The notes under the pieces are model-generated. The model was not told the origin of the DNA, made no database searches, and saw only the letters and a list, made by a program, of their open reading frames with translations. DNA of 10,781 bases from Olsenella_K sp036454645 (lineage in GTDB: Bacteria; Actinomycetota; Coriobacteriia; Coriobacteriales; Atopobiaceae), in contig JAZHSQ010000059.1 of the NCBI GenBank assembly GCA_036454645.1, positions 1-10,781 on the forward strand, in the 5' to 3' direction. The translations under genes were made by a program, and so were the position numbers. Shown here in pieces: positions 1 through 7,107 of the stretch; positions within the stretch are counted from its first letter, which is position 1, and each line of letters begins with the position of its first letter.

Positions 1-1284
1 GTCGCCACGGGCGCGCTCGCCCTCGCCGAGCGCGGCGTGATCTCGCTGCCGTGGGTCGCGCAGCCCGCCGCCTCGGGCGCGCCCGCGGCGGACGCCGCCG
101 GCTCCGGCCCCGCGGGCGGCTCCTCGACCGGCGCCTCCGCGGACGGCACGTCCTCATCTGACGCCGCGACCGGCTCGACCCAGGTCGAGCCCACCCAGGT
201 CAGGCTCGTGATGGCCGGCGACATCCTGAAGCACATGCTCCTCGTGCAGACCGGCGCCCAGGCCGACGGCACGTACGACTTCGACCACGTCTTCGCGCAC
301 GTGACCGACGAGCTCTCCGGCTTCGACCTGCGCGTGGTGAACCAGGAGACCCCGGCCGCCGGCACCTCGCTCGGACTGTCCGGGTACCCGAGCTTCAACG
401 CGCCGCTCGAGTTCAACGACGCCGAGGCCGAGGCCGGCTTCAACGTGGTGCTCAAGGCGACCAACCACGCCATGGACGCAGGGTACGACGGCATCCACGA
501 CGAGCTGGCGTACTGGCAGGCCAACTACCCCGGCGTCCGGACGCTCGGCGTCGTCGACCGCGAGACGGACGACGCGACCTCTCCCTACGAGCCCTACGTC
601 TTCGAGAAGGACGGGCTCAGGGTGGCCCTCCTCAACTTCACCTACGACCTCAACGGCTACCCCGACCCCAAGGGGGCGGTGGCCCTTCTCGACAAGGACC
701 ACGAGGGACAGGTGCGCGCCGCCATCCAGAAGGCGAAGCAGGAGGCCGACCTCGTGGTAACCTTCCCGCACTGGGGGACGGAGTACCAGCTCACGCCCTC
801 CGACGAGCAGGAGTCGTGGGCCGAGGTCTTCGCCGAGGAGGGCGTGGACCTGGTGGTCGGCGACCACCCGCACGTGATCGAGCCCGTCGAGGTGCTCGCG
901 CGGCCGGACGGCGGGAGCATGCTCTGCTACTGGTCGGTGGGGAACTTCGTCTCCAACCAGAACGACAACCAGAACCTCGTGGGCGGCCTCGCCGAGGTCA
1001 CGCTCGAGAGGGACGCGGACGGCACCTGCCACGTGGGCGACTACGCGTTCGTGCCGGTCGTCTGCCACAAGGGGACGGGGACGGAGTTCACGACCTACCT
1101 GCTGCGCGACTACACGGACGAGCTCGCCGCCACCAACGGGAGCGTGTACGCCAACAACTCGTCGTGCACGGTGGAGTGGGTGGACGAATTCTGCGCGCAG
1201 GTGCTGGGCAGCGGCTACGACCCGGCCGCGCACGAGCTCAGGGGCACGGTCTCGGGCGCCGGCGGCCTGGCGGACGCGACGTAG
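1..1284 (+). CDS. CapA/PgsA-family (PGA_cap) metallophosphoesterase-fold protein, 5'-truncated by the window edge
   Basis: The frame is open from base 1 to the TAG at 1282-1284. The GTG at 37 has no purine-rich ribosome site in front of it, so the true start lies upstream of the window. Reading codons from base 1, a mildly hydrophobic start is followed by a linker of about 45 residues rich in Ala, Gly, Ser and Thr, typical of an exported, surface-anchored protein. The catalytic-type domain then follows. Seen in order are MAGD (D at codon 74), NQE (114-116), TNHAMD (H156, D159), HWGTEY (H257), GDHPHV (H289, H291) and a late SVGNFVSNQ. These match the family's metal-site pattern GD / NLE / NNH..D / HWG.E / G.HPH / S.GNF. 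Family members include CapA/PgsA of poly-gamma-glutamate capsule synthesis, but many have unknown substrates. No capB/capC homologue is nearby, so a poly-glutamate role is not supported here; cell-envelope polymer work is the safest reading. Confidence 0.88.
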   Translation, partial: VATGALALAERGVISLPWVAQPAASGAPAADAAGSGPAGGSSTGASADGTSSSDAATGSTQVEPTQVRLVMAGDILKHMLLVQTGAQADGTYDFDHVFAHVTDELSGFDLRVVNQETPAAGTSLGLSGYPSFNAPLEFNDAEAEAGFNVVLKATNHAMDAGYDGIHDELAYWQANYPGVRTLGVVDRETDDATSPYEPYVFEKDGLRVALLNFTYDLNGYPDPKGAVALLDKDHEGQVRAAIQKAKQEADLVVTFPHWGTEYQLTPSDEQESWAEVFAEEGVDLVVGDHPHVIEPVEVLARPDGGSMLCYWSVGNFVSNQNDNQNLVGGLAEVTLERDADGTCHVGDYAFVPVVCHKGTGTEFTTYLLRDYTDELAATNGSVYANNSSCTVEWVDEFCAQVLGSGYDPAAHELRGTVSGAGGLADAT

Positions 1285-1309
1285 CGCGCCCCGCGGCCCG
1301 GGACCCGCA

Positions 1310-1335
1310 GCGCCTGGGGGCGCCACGTTCTTATC
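1310..1335 (+). terminator. Weak hairpin after the CapA-like gene
   Basis: GCGCC (1310-1314) pairs with GGCGC (1319-1323) around a TGGG loop, and a T-containing stretch TTCTTAT follows at 1328-1334. It lies 25 bases after the stop codon. The stem is short and the T run broken, so it is a possible terminator only. Confidence 0.3.
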
Positions 1336-1344
1336 CCTTGATAA
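1331..1344. promoter_or_regulatory. Inverted repeat over the -35 box (candidate operator 1)
   Basis: TTATC (1331-1335), four bases, then GATAA (1340-1344) form a perfect dyad that overlaps the -35 hexamer of the promoter for the downstream repressor gene. E. coli HipB binds TATCC-N8-GGATA dyads at its own promoter. The resemblance (TATC/GATA halves) is suggestive, but the spacing differs. Confidence 0.45.
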
Positions 1345-1366
1345 ACGCAAAATATGTTTCTATAAT
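1338..1366 (+). promoter_or_regulatory. Strong sigma70-type promoter for the HipB-like gene
   Basis: TTGATA (1338-1343) and TATAAT (1361-1366) are separated by exactly 17 bases. The -10 box is a perfect consensus. The promoter sits in an AT-rich island that contrasts with the GC-rich surroundings, and lies 44 bases upstream of the ATG at 1410. Expected transcription start is about 1373. Confidence 0.8.
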
Positions 1367-1368
1367 AG

Positions 1369-1394
1369 ACGGTAAAAGCAAGAAATATTACCGT
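1369..1394. promoter_or_regulatory. Inverted repeat at the transcription start (candidate operator 2)
   Basis: ACGGTAA (1369-1375) and TTACCGT (1388-1394) are perfect 7-base inverted arms separated by 12 bases. They cover the expected start of transcription, just after the -10 box. This is the usual place for an autorepressor operator of an XRE-family protein; that role is inferred. Confidence 0.5.
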
Positions 1395-1409
1395 TATACG
1401 GAGGGAGCC

Positions 1410-1718
1410 ATGGCAGGTCGCACGCCTATACCGGTCGCACGGGCCATGCGCGAGGTCTCCTCCAACCTCGACCTGGCGCGCCGGCAGCAGCGCATCACGG
1501 TCGAGCTCCTGGCCGAACGCGCGAACCTGAGCGTCCCCACCGTCCGCAAGATGTTGAACGAAGGCGCGGGCTCCTTCGAGAACTTCCTCCGCATCGCGAG
1601 GCTCCTGGGCTTCCTCGACGGCGTGGTCGCGGCCACTAACCCCCTCAACACGGGGATCGGGAGGATTCGCGCGGAGGAGGACGTCCCCAAGCGAGTGAGG
1701 CTGGGGAAACGCGGCTAA
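1410..1718 (+). CDS. HipB-like XRE-family helix-turn-helix transcriptional regulator (orphan, no hipA adjacent)
   Basis: This 102-residue protein starts at an ATG with GGAGG (1400-1404) five bases upstream and ends at TAA 1716-1718. Residues about 16-65 form an XRE-type helix-turn-helix: a first helix with LARRQQRIT, then the recognition pair LLAERANLSVPTVRKM, followed by helices through FLRIARLLGFLDGVV. The C-terminal part, with N-PLNTGIGRIRAEEDVPKRVR, resembles the tail of HipB-type regulators, which commonly end in LPKRVR. HipB proteins neutralise and co-repress with HipA serine/threonine kinase toxins. No hipA follows: the next 180 bases are non-coding and then a minus-strand gene ends. 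The protein is therefore an orphan, a remnant, or acts with a partner elsewhere. The promoter with two dyads suggests autoregulation. The HTH call is firm; the HipB link is family resemblance from memory. Confidence 0.82.
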   Translation: MAGRTPIPVARAMREVSSNLDLARRQQRITVELLAERANLSVPTVRKMLNEGAGSFENFLRIARLLGFLDGVVAATNPLNTGIGRIRAEEDVPKRVRLGKRG

Positions 1719-1775
1719 GTAGGTCGGAGCGCTGGTGGCTGACCGTGCCATCTGGCCGCTGAGCGGCTTCGTGGT

Positions 1776-1843
1776 TACGCACGGCTGAGCCCGCGCGCAA
1801 CAAAACCCCAGTTGGCATGCGAGAAGAACCTCAGCCGTGCGTA
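1776..1843. repeat. Perfect 14-bp inverted repeat in a convergent intergenic gap
   Basis: TACGCACGGCTGAG at 1776-1789 recurs as its exact reverse complement at 1830-1843, with a 40-base spacer that contains GGCATGCG. It lies between the HTH gene and the converging flippase gene, where nothing else is encoded. A smaller dyad, GCCGCTGAGCGGC (1755-1767), lies just to its left. It could be an intergenic repetitive element (REP/MITE-like) or a bidirectional termination structure. There is no T tract on either side, so the repeat reading is preferred. Confidence 0.55.
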
Positions 1844-1899
1844 GTTTCCGCAGCCTTTTCCCGCCTTGCCGTGGCATATGGCCCCGGCCAGGGCCGCCC

Positions 1900-3360
1900 C
1901 TAGCGCGACTTGACCCTGATCACCACGTAGCGAGCGACGAACAGGGCGAAGAGCACCACGTGCGAGACGAGGTACGCCCAGACGGCGCCGTCGAAGCCGA
2001 GGGTCCGCACGAGCACCAGGCTGAGCACGAGCGCCACGCCGAACCCGATGACGTAGATGAGCGTGGCGGCGCCCTGGTAGCGCAGGACCGTGAGGATCTG
2101 GAAGAGGAAGTCGGCCCCCGCGGCGAGCCCGCCCGCGACGACCATGAGGTAGGACTGCGTGCGGAAGCGCTCGAAGTCCGTGGCGTAGAGCAGCCCGTTG
2201 AGCGGCACGCCGACGAGCCCGGTGAAGACGAGCATGACCGCGACGATCACGGCGACGAGCACCAGCATGCCGGCGATGATGAGGTCGAAGCGCGCCCGCC
2301 TGCTGCGGTCGTTCCAGATGCTTGAGAGCCGCACGATCTGCGGCTTGTAGACGAGTCCCGCCATCATGAGGATGGAGTTGGAGCAGAAGTAGATGGCGTT
2401 GAAGTAGGTCTGGTTGTCGTAGCTGAGCGTCCGCTCCATCACGAACTTGGGGACGTTGTCGATCAGCGCGTAGAGGAAGACGCCGGCGAAGGCGGGGAAG
2501 CAGTCGACGAAGAGCTCCTTGATCTCCACGAGCTCCGGCGCGCGCGACTTGGGCGTCTCGAAGAGCGTGAGCGGCAGCGTCACCACGACGAAGCTGGCCA
2601 CGGCGCACACGGCCATGGCCACGGAGGCCACCGCGAGGCTGCGCGTCACGAAGAGCAGCACGGAGAAGACGACGACCGCGAGCACCGAGCGGATGCCCAT
2701 GGAGATCCCGGCGAGGTAGAGCTTGTCGACCTGCTGCAGGCGGCCCTCGTAGACGTCGGCCAGCGCGTCGACCATGCGGTAGGTGAAGACGGCGAGGCAG
2801 ATGGTGTACATGGGGCCGGTGTAGCCGCGCACGCGGCAGTAGAGGTAGCCCACGCCCATCATGAGCACGCAGGTCATGACGCGCTGGATCACGTAGGCCG
2901 AGAAGGACTCGTTCTCCTCGAGGTCGGAGACCTGGAAGGTCCTCACGCCGTAGTTGCCGATGTACATGAGCATGGTCGCCGTGACGAACGCCATGGTGAA
3001 CATGCCCGCGTCCTCGGCGCCCGCGAGCTGCGTGGCGACGACGGTCAGCAGGGGGAAGAGCACGCCCCAGGCCCCCTGGCCGATGGTGTTGAGGACGTAG
3101 TCCAGGGTGCCCTGGTTGGAGGCGTAGAGCTCGGTCTGCTCGCTGAACGAGCGGTCGTAGACGGCCTCGATCAGGCGGTTCCACCAGTGCTCGGCGAGCT
3201 GGCGGGCCCTGCGCTCGCGCTTCGGCGCCGCCTTGGCGCCCGCGGTCCCGCCGCGAGCACCGCCGGCCGCGGCCTCCCAGGGCTCCGCGCCCCCGAGCGG
3301 CGTCCCGGGCGCCCCGTCGCGGGCGGGCCCGCGCCGGTCGGACTTCCTTCGCTTGAGCAT
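1900..3360 (-). CDS. Polysaccharide/lipid-linked oligosaccharide flippase (Wzx/MATE-like, MOP superfamily)
   Basis: The 486-residue protein starts at ATG 3360-3358, preceded by GAGGGG eight bases upstream, and ends at TAG 1902-1900. The first ~75 residues are basic and disordered (rich in Arg, Gly, Ala, Lys) and should be cytosolic. About 12 membrane helices follow, near residues 95-112, 118-138, 157-175, 180-197, 221-240, 243-265, 286-301, 318-337, 359-385, 405-422, 431-450 and 459-480. The pattern of helix pairs, with charged loops such as ETPKSRAPELVEIK between helices 6 and 7 where the two halves join, fits flippases that move undecaprenyl-linked sugars across the membrane. No glycosyltransferase or polymerase gene lies beside it in the window, so the substrate is unknown. 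The reading frame continues upstream to 3591, but that part is low-complexity and has no good ribosome site. It converges with the HTH gene and diverges from ppc. Confidence 0.82.
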   Translation of the reverse strand: MLKRRKSDRRGPARDGAPGTPLGGAEPWEAAAGGARGGTAGAKAAPKRERRARQLAEHWWNRLIEAVYDRSFSEQTELYASNQGTLDYVLNTIGQGAWGVLFPLLTVVATQLAGAEDAGMFTMAFVTATMLMYIGNYGVRTFQVSDLEENESFSAYVIQRVMTCVLMMGVGYLYCRVRGYTGPMYTICLAVFTYRMVDALADVYEGRLQQVDKLYLAGISMGIRSVLAVVVFSVLLFVTRSLAVASVAMAVCAVASFVVVTLPLTLFETPKSRAPELVEIKELFVDCFPAFAGVFLYALIDNVPKFVMERTLSYDNQTYFNAIYFCSNSILMMAGLVYKPQIVRLSSIWNDRSRRARFDLIIAGMLVLVAVIVAVMLVFTGLVGVPLNGLLYATDFERFRTQSYLMVVAGGLAAGADFLFQILTVLRYQGAATLIYVIGFGVALVLSLVLVRTLGFDGAVWAYLVSHVVLFALFVARYVVIRVKSR

Positions 3361-3670
3361 GGGACCATCCCCTCGCGCCGTGCCGCGCCAGCCGCGCGGC
3401 GTGCCTTCTCGCATACGCGACAATTGTAGAGGCTCGCCGCCCCGCTTGCGCCGCGGGCGGGCACGGCGCCCCTGCGAGCCCGCCCGCAGCCGCGCCCCCG
3501 CATGCGCGCCGGCTCCCCCGGACCTGCGCGTCTTTCTCGTGTCGGTTGCGTTAAGCGCGTATGGAACGGGCCTGTATCCGCACCTGCGCATATATCATGG
3601 TTCGGACACTACTTCGCTCATAGACGCGCCCACACTGCTACGTGCCCGGTCTCGGGCAGGAGGGATGACC
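3361..3670. other. Divergent intergenic region between the flippase gene and ppc
   Basis: These 310 bases hold no convincing gene. On the minus strand, TACAAT (3428-3423) could be the -10 box of the flippase gene, 62 bases before its start codon, but I see no matching -35. On the plus strand a local AT-rich patch (TATATCAT, 3591-3598) about 75 bases before the ppc start could be a -10 region; again the -35 is poor. Promoters must lie here because the two genes diverge, but their exact boxes are not clear. Confidence 0.45.
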
Positions 3671-6403
3671 ATGCAGCAAGAAATCACGGGCCGCCCGGGC
3701 CCCGAGGAGGAGTCCGAGCAGGCGCTCGCAGCGGCCTCGCTCAAGGACCTCGCCATGCCCGACGAGCTCAAGGCCAACATGGCCCTGTTCCTGCGCCTCG
3801 TTCGCAAGGTGCTCGGGGAGTACGACACGGGCCTGCGCAAGTCCTTCGACGTACTCCTGGCCGACATGCTCGCCGCCAACGACGAGAGCGCCTCGCCGGA
3901 GGAGGTCAAGGAGGCCTTCGCCAGCGCCACCCGCCTCATCGACTCGATGACGCTGCGCGAGTGCCAGCTCGTGACCAGGGCGTTCACCACCTACTTCCAC
4001 CTCGCCAACATCGCCGAGGAGGACTACCGCGTCAACTCCCTGCGCACGCGCGAGCGCCAGGTCGCCATCGGCTCCGAGGACGACCCCATCAACACGATCA
4101 CCGTCGCCTACCGCCGCCTGATCGAGGAGACCAGCAAGGAGGAGGCGGACGAGAAGCTCCACCGCCTCGAGTTCCGCCCGGTCTTCACCGCCCACCCGAC
4201 CGAGGCGCGCCGCAAGGCCGTGACCGGCAAGATCAGGCGCATCGCGGCCCTTCTCGCCCGCCGCCCGCAGCTGGGCGGACCGGAGCTCCTGGAGAACGAG
4301 CGCCGCATGCTGCAGGAGATCGACGCGCTCTTCCGCACGTCGCCCATCGCCATCAAGAAGCCGACCCCCGTCGAGGAGGCCGACACGATCATCGACATCT
4401 TCGACAACACCCTGTTCGAGATGATCCCCAAGGTCTACCGCCGCTTCGACGACTGGGAGCTGGGCGAGAAGGCCGGCTGCGTGCCGCCCGTCTGCCCCGC
4501 GTTCTTCCACCCCGGCAGCTGGATCGGCTCGGACCGCGACGGCAATCCCAACGTCACGGCCAAGGTGAGCCTGCGCGTGGCCGAGAAGTTCCGCGGGCAC
4601 ATGCTGCGCACGCTGGCGGACGCCACCCGCACCGTGGGCAGGAACCTCACCGAGGAGACCATGACCACGAGCCCCTCGCGCGACCTCAAGAACCTCTGGA
4701 GCCACCAGGTCGAGATGAGCGAGGTCCTGACGGCCCGCGCCGAGGCCCTCTCCGCGAGCGAGCCGCACCGCGCCGTCATGCTCGTGATCGCCAACCGCCT
4801 CGAGGCCACGATCACGCGCACGGCCGACCTCATGTACGACTCCTGCGACGAGTACCTCGACGACCTGCGCTGCGTCCAGGACTCCCTGGCCCAGTCCGGC
4901 GCCGTGCGCGAGGCCTACGGGCCGCTCCAGAAGCTCATCTGGCAGGCGGAGACCTTCGGCTTCAACATGGTCGAGATGGAGTTCCGCCAGCACTCGCTCG
5001 TGCACAGCCGCGCCCTCGCGGACATCCGCGAGCACGGCCGCTGGGGCGAGCGCGGCGAGCTCGCGCCCATGACGCGCGAGGTGCTCGACACCTTCCGCGC
5101 CATCGCGAACATCCAGCGCCGCAACGGCGTCAACGCCGCGCGCCGCTACATCATCTCCTTCACCAAGAGCGCCCAGAACGTCGCCGACGTCTACGAGCTC
5201 GCGCGCCTTGCCTTCGCACACGAGCAGGACGTGCCCACCCTCGACGTGATCCCCCTGTTCGAGCAGGTCGAGGACCTCGAGGGCGCCGTCGAGACGCTCG
5301 ACAAGATGATCCAGCTGCCCGACGTGCGCCGCCGCCTGGACGAGACGGGCCGCAGGCTCGAGGTCATGCTCGGCTACTCCGACTCCTCCAAGGACGCCGG
5401 CCCCACCTCCGCGACGCTCGTCCTGCACGACGCGCAGCGCCGCATCGCCGAGTGGGCCGAGCGCAACGACATCGACCTCATCCTCATGCACGGCCGCGGC
5501 GGCGCGGTCGGCCGCGGCGGCGGCCCGGCCCACCACGCGGTGCTCGCCCAGCCCAAGGGCTCGGTCAACTGCCGCTTCAAGCTCACCGAGCAGGGCGAGG
5601 TCATATTCGCGCGCTACGGCGACCCCACGCTCGCCAGGCGCCACGTGGAGGAGGTCGCCGCGGCGACGCTGCTCAACTCCGCGCCGAGCATCGAGTGGGT
5701 CAACACGGAGACCACGCAGCGCTACGCCGACATGGCCGCCGAGCTCGAGCGCGAGTCGCGCGAGCGCTACTGCGACCTGCTCAACACCGAGGGCTTCGCC
5801 GAGTGGTTCTCGACCGTGACCCCCCTGACGGAGATCGGCCTGCTGCCGATCGGCTCGCGCCCCGCCAAGCGCGGGCTCGGCGCCAAGTCCCTGGACGACC
5901 TGCGCACGATCCCCTGGATCTTCTCCTGGTCCCAGGCGAGGATCAACCTCGCCGCGTGGTACGGCCTCGGCAGCGCCTGCGAGAAGCTCGACGACCTCGA
6001 CCTTCTCCGCAAGGCCTACGCCGAGTGGCCGCTCTTCACGACCTTCGTCGACAACATCGAGATGTCGATCGCCAAGACCGACGACGAGATCGCCCAGATG
6101 TACCTCGGCCTCGGCGACAGGGAGGACCTGTCCGAGAAGGTCATGGAGGAGATGCGCCTCACGCGCAAGTGGGTGCTCGCCATCATCGGCGAGAGGTGTC
6201 CGCTCGAGCACCGCAAGGTGCTGGGACCCGTGGTCCACGCGCGCCTGCCGTTCGTGAACGCGCTCTCGCTCATGCAGGTCTCGGCCCTCAAGAAGGTGCG
6301 CCTCGACAACGAGAGGCTCACGCCCGAGGAGCGCGAGCGGCTGATCTTCCTCATCCTCTGCACCGTCTCCGGCGTCGCCGCCGGCCTGCAGAACACGGGG
6401 TGA
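3671..6403 (+). CDS. ppc: Phosphoenolpyruvate carboxylase
   Basis: The complete enzyme has 910 residues; the bacterial family is about 880-960. It carboxylates PEP with bicarbonate to oxaloacetate and phosphate in the cytoplasm, replenishing C4 acids. All hallmark motifs are present: TAHPTE with catalytic H175 (E. coli H138), GSWIGSDRDGNPNVT (282-295), GYSDSSKDAG (568-577, K574 = E. coli K546), HGRGGAVGRGGGP (607-619, with H607, R609, R615 = E. coli H579, R581, R587), GSRPAKRG and a C-terminal QNTG. Residues matching the aspartate-inhibition site of the E. coli enzyme (K773, R587, R832, N881) are at K802, R615, R858 and N908, so feedback inhibition by aspartate or malate is likely. There are two in-frame ATGs, at 3665 and 3671. 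AGGAGG (3658-3663) lies one base from the first and seven from the second, so 3671 is chosen. It stands alone and is divergent from the flippase gene. Confidence 0.97.
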   Translation: MQQEITGRPGPEEESEQALAAASLKDLAMPDELKANMALFLRLVRKVLGEYDTGLRKSFDVLLADMLAANDESASPEEVKEAFASATRLIDSMTLRECQLVTRAFTTYFHLANIAEEDYRVNSLRTRERQVAIGSEDDPINTITVAYRRLIEETSKEEADEKLHRLEFRPVFTAHPTEARRKAVTGKIRRIAALLARRPQLGGPELLENERRMLQEIDALFRTSPIAIKKPTPVEEADTIIDIFDNTLFEMIPKVYRRFDDWELGEKAGCVPPVCPAFFHPGSWIGSDRDGNPNVTAKVSLRVAEKFRGHMLRTLADATRTVGRNLTEETMTTSPSRDLKNLWSHQVEMSEVLTARAEALSASEPHRAVMLVIANRLEATITRTADLMYDSCDEYLDDLRCVQDSLAQSGAVREAYGPLQKLIWQAETFGFNMVEMEFRQHSLVHSRALADIREHGRWGERGELAPMTREVLDTFRAIANIQRRNGVNAARRYIISFTKSAQNVADVYELARLAFAHEQDVPTLDVIPLFEQVEDLEGAVETLDKMIQLPDVRRRLDETGRRLEVMLGYSDSSKDAGPTSATLVLHDAQRRIAEWAERNDIDLILMHGRGGAVGRGGGPAHHAVLAQPKGSVNCRFKLTEQGEVIFARYGDPTLARRHVEEVAAATLLNSAPSIEWVNTETTQRYADMAAELERESRERYCDLLNTEGFAEWFSTVTPLTEIGLLPIGSRPAKRGLGAKSLDDLRTIPWIFSWSQARINLAAWYGLGSACEKLDDLDLLRKAYAEWPLFTTFVDNIEMSIAKTDDEIAQMYLGLGDREDLSEKVMEEMRLTRKWVLAIIGERCPLEHRKVLGPVVHARLPFVNALSLMQVSALKKVRLDNERLTPEERERLIFLILCTVSGVAAGLQNTG

Positions 6404-6426
6404 TGCGCCCATCCCGCGAGGGGTCG

Positions 6427-6454
6427 GCGGGGGCGCCTGGAACGGCGCCCCCGC
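6427..6454 (+). terminator. GC-rich hairpin after ppc
   Basis: An 11-bp perfect stem pairs GCGGGGGCGCC (6427-6437) with GGCGCCCCCGC (6444-6454) around a TGGAAC loop, 23 bases after the ppc stop. No T tract follows, so it is either a GC-rich terminator or an RNA 3'-end stabiliser. Confidence 0.55.
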
Positions 6455-6474
6455 GCCCGCCGGGAAAGGGCGTG

Positions 6475-6501
6475 CAAGGAGGCGTGCAGGGCGAGTCCTT
6501 G
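6475..6501 (+). other. Small hairpin between two large hairpins downstream of ppc
   Basis: CAAGGA (6475-6480) pairs with TCCTTG (6496-6501) across a 15-base loop. It is the middle of three consecutive hairpins and is weak on its own. Confidence 0.3.
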
Positions 6502-6507
6502 TGCCAT

Positions 6508-6548
6508 GAGAGGGGCCCCGGAGGCGAGCGCTTCCTGGGGCCCCTCTC
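6508..6548. terminator. Very strong hairpin, possible second terminator of ppc or bidirectional terminator
   Basis: GAGAGGGGCCCC (6508-6519) and GGGGCCCCTCTC (6537-6548) form a perfect 12-bp stem. With one bulged T (6536) the stem can extend by six more pairs (6520-6525 with 6530-6535, one of them G-U) to a four-base GAGC loop. There is no T tract on either strand. It lies between ppc and the minus-strand gene remnant, so it may once have separated convergent genes. Confidence 0.5.
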
Positions 6549-6675
6549 GTGCGCGTCCACTGCGCGGCGGCGCCGGGAACGTGCGCGGCAGGAGCCCCGG
6601 GAACGGCCGTGGCCCCTTGGGGTCGCCCCCGGCGCTGGGCCCCGGCACGTGGGCCGGCCTCGCCGGCGTCAGCGG

Positions 6676-6861
6676 CACGGAGCTCGCGATTCTCACGCTG
6701 CTGAAGTGGCCCGAGAGGATGTCCTCGTAGGAGGGGTTGGGGTCCTCGTACCCGGGGTTCGCGTCGCTGAAGCTGTCCTTGCCGCCACGGAGGGTCCCCT
6801 GGACGTAGTCCCCGCTCAGGATGCTGACGTGGCCCACCTCCTCGATCGCGAGGCCTGCGCC
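6676..6861 (-). pseudogene. Truncated minus-strand coding remnant of unknown family
   Basis: Read on the minus strand, about 62 codons have a protein-like composition and nearly all end in G or C, as in the intact genes. The product includes GLAIEEVGHVSILSGDYVQG, then a segment GGKDSFSDANPGYEDPN and EDILSGHFSSVRIASSV. Upstream the frame meets a TAA (6891-6889) without any ATG; only a GTG at 6837 could start it, in the middle of the protein-like part. Downstream it runs on as Pro/Gly/Arg-rich low-complexity sequence toward the hairpin at 6508-6548. I do not recognise the family. The EEVGH segment has the ExxH spacing seen in ferritin-like metal sites, but that is only a hint. The most likely reading is a decayed fragment with both ends lost. 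Confidence 0.4.
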
Positions 6862-6939
6862 TGCCCGTATCCCATCAGGGGAGACAAATTAATTGCTATT
6901 TCTGTAATCGCAGATAACCGCAGCTCAGGGCTTCGTTAA

Positions 6940-7006
6940 AAGTTAGCTATTTGCAACACCTCCCTTGCATCGAAAGTTAGGCAACGTATACTCATAAGAG
7001 TTAACC
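6940..7006. promoter_or_regulatory. Repeated AAGTTAG/GTTA elements: candidate metal-regulator operators of the feo operon
   Basis: AAGTTAG occurs at 6940-6946 and again at 6974-6980, inside the promoter spacer. GTTAACC at 7000-7006 falls on the expected transcription start. The same AAGTTAG word occurs twice in the promoter region downstream of feoB (10582-10588, 10604-10610) and I found it nowhere else in the window. Half-sites of DtxR/IdeR-type iron regulators (TTAGGTTAG) look similar. Which regulator binds here is not shown by the sequence. Confidence 0.5.
6965..6992 (+). promoter_or_regulatory. Promoter of the feoA-feoA-feoB operon
   Basis: TTGCAT (6965-6970) and TATACT (6987-6992) are separated by 16 bases in an AT-rich region. 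The expected start near 7000 gives a leader of about 105 bases before the first feoA. That leader contains a short hairpin (GTGCGC 7017-7022 with GCGCAC 7026-7031). Confidence 0.7.
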
Positions 7007-7107
7007 GTGGGTGAATGTGCGCCCGGCGCACTCACCGTCCATCTCAGGGAGTGGTCGCCATGTCGGATTCGATCTCCGGTGCCATCGCGATGGGAGGGGG
7101 AGAGGCC

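Larger units (their letters stand above)
6404..7107. other. Long spacer between ppc and the feo operon
   Basis: No intact gene is evident. The left third holds three consecutive hairpins (6427-6454, 6475-6501, 6508-6548). The middle holds a minus-strand gene remnant (about 6676-6861). From about 6885 the composition becomes clearly AT-rich and carries the feo promoter and operator-like elements, then a short leader to the first feoA. A short plus-strand frame from ATG 6506 runs through the large hairpin and has no protein-like character. Confidence 0.6.

Noticed and set aside
3361..3591. N-terminal extension of the flippase to 3591
   Set aside because: The added residues are low-complexity and overlap the probable promoter region. 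ATG 3360 has a good ribosome site eight bases upstream.
3665..3670. ATG 3665 as ppc start
   Set aside because: AGGAGG lies only one base before it; the ATG at 3671 has the normal seven-base gap.
3638..6412. A very long open frame on the minus strand opposite ppc (and similar long antisense frames opposite feoB and the CapA-like gene)
   Set aside because: High GC removes stop codons from other frames. These translations are repetitive (rich in Arg, Gly, Ala, Val, Leu, Asp, His), lack any family motif, and lie opposite genes with complete conserved motifs.
6506..6730. Small plus-strand frame beginning MRGAPEAS
   Set aside because: It begins inside the strongest hairpin, has no ribosome site of note, shows no protein-like character, and runs antisense to a more convincing coding remnant.
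7060..7107. ATG 7060 as start of the first feoA
   Set aside because: It is possible, with AGGGAG upstream, but the extra codons use GGA/GGG/GAT/GGT unlike the genome, and the same bases form a strong ribosome site for ATG 7108. Kept as an alternative only.
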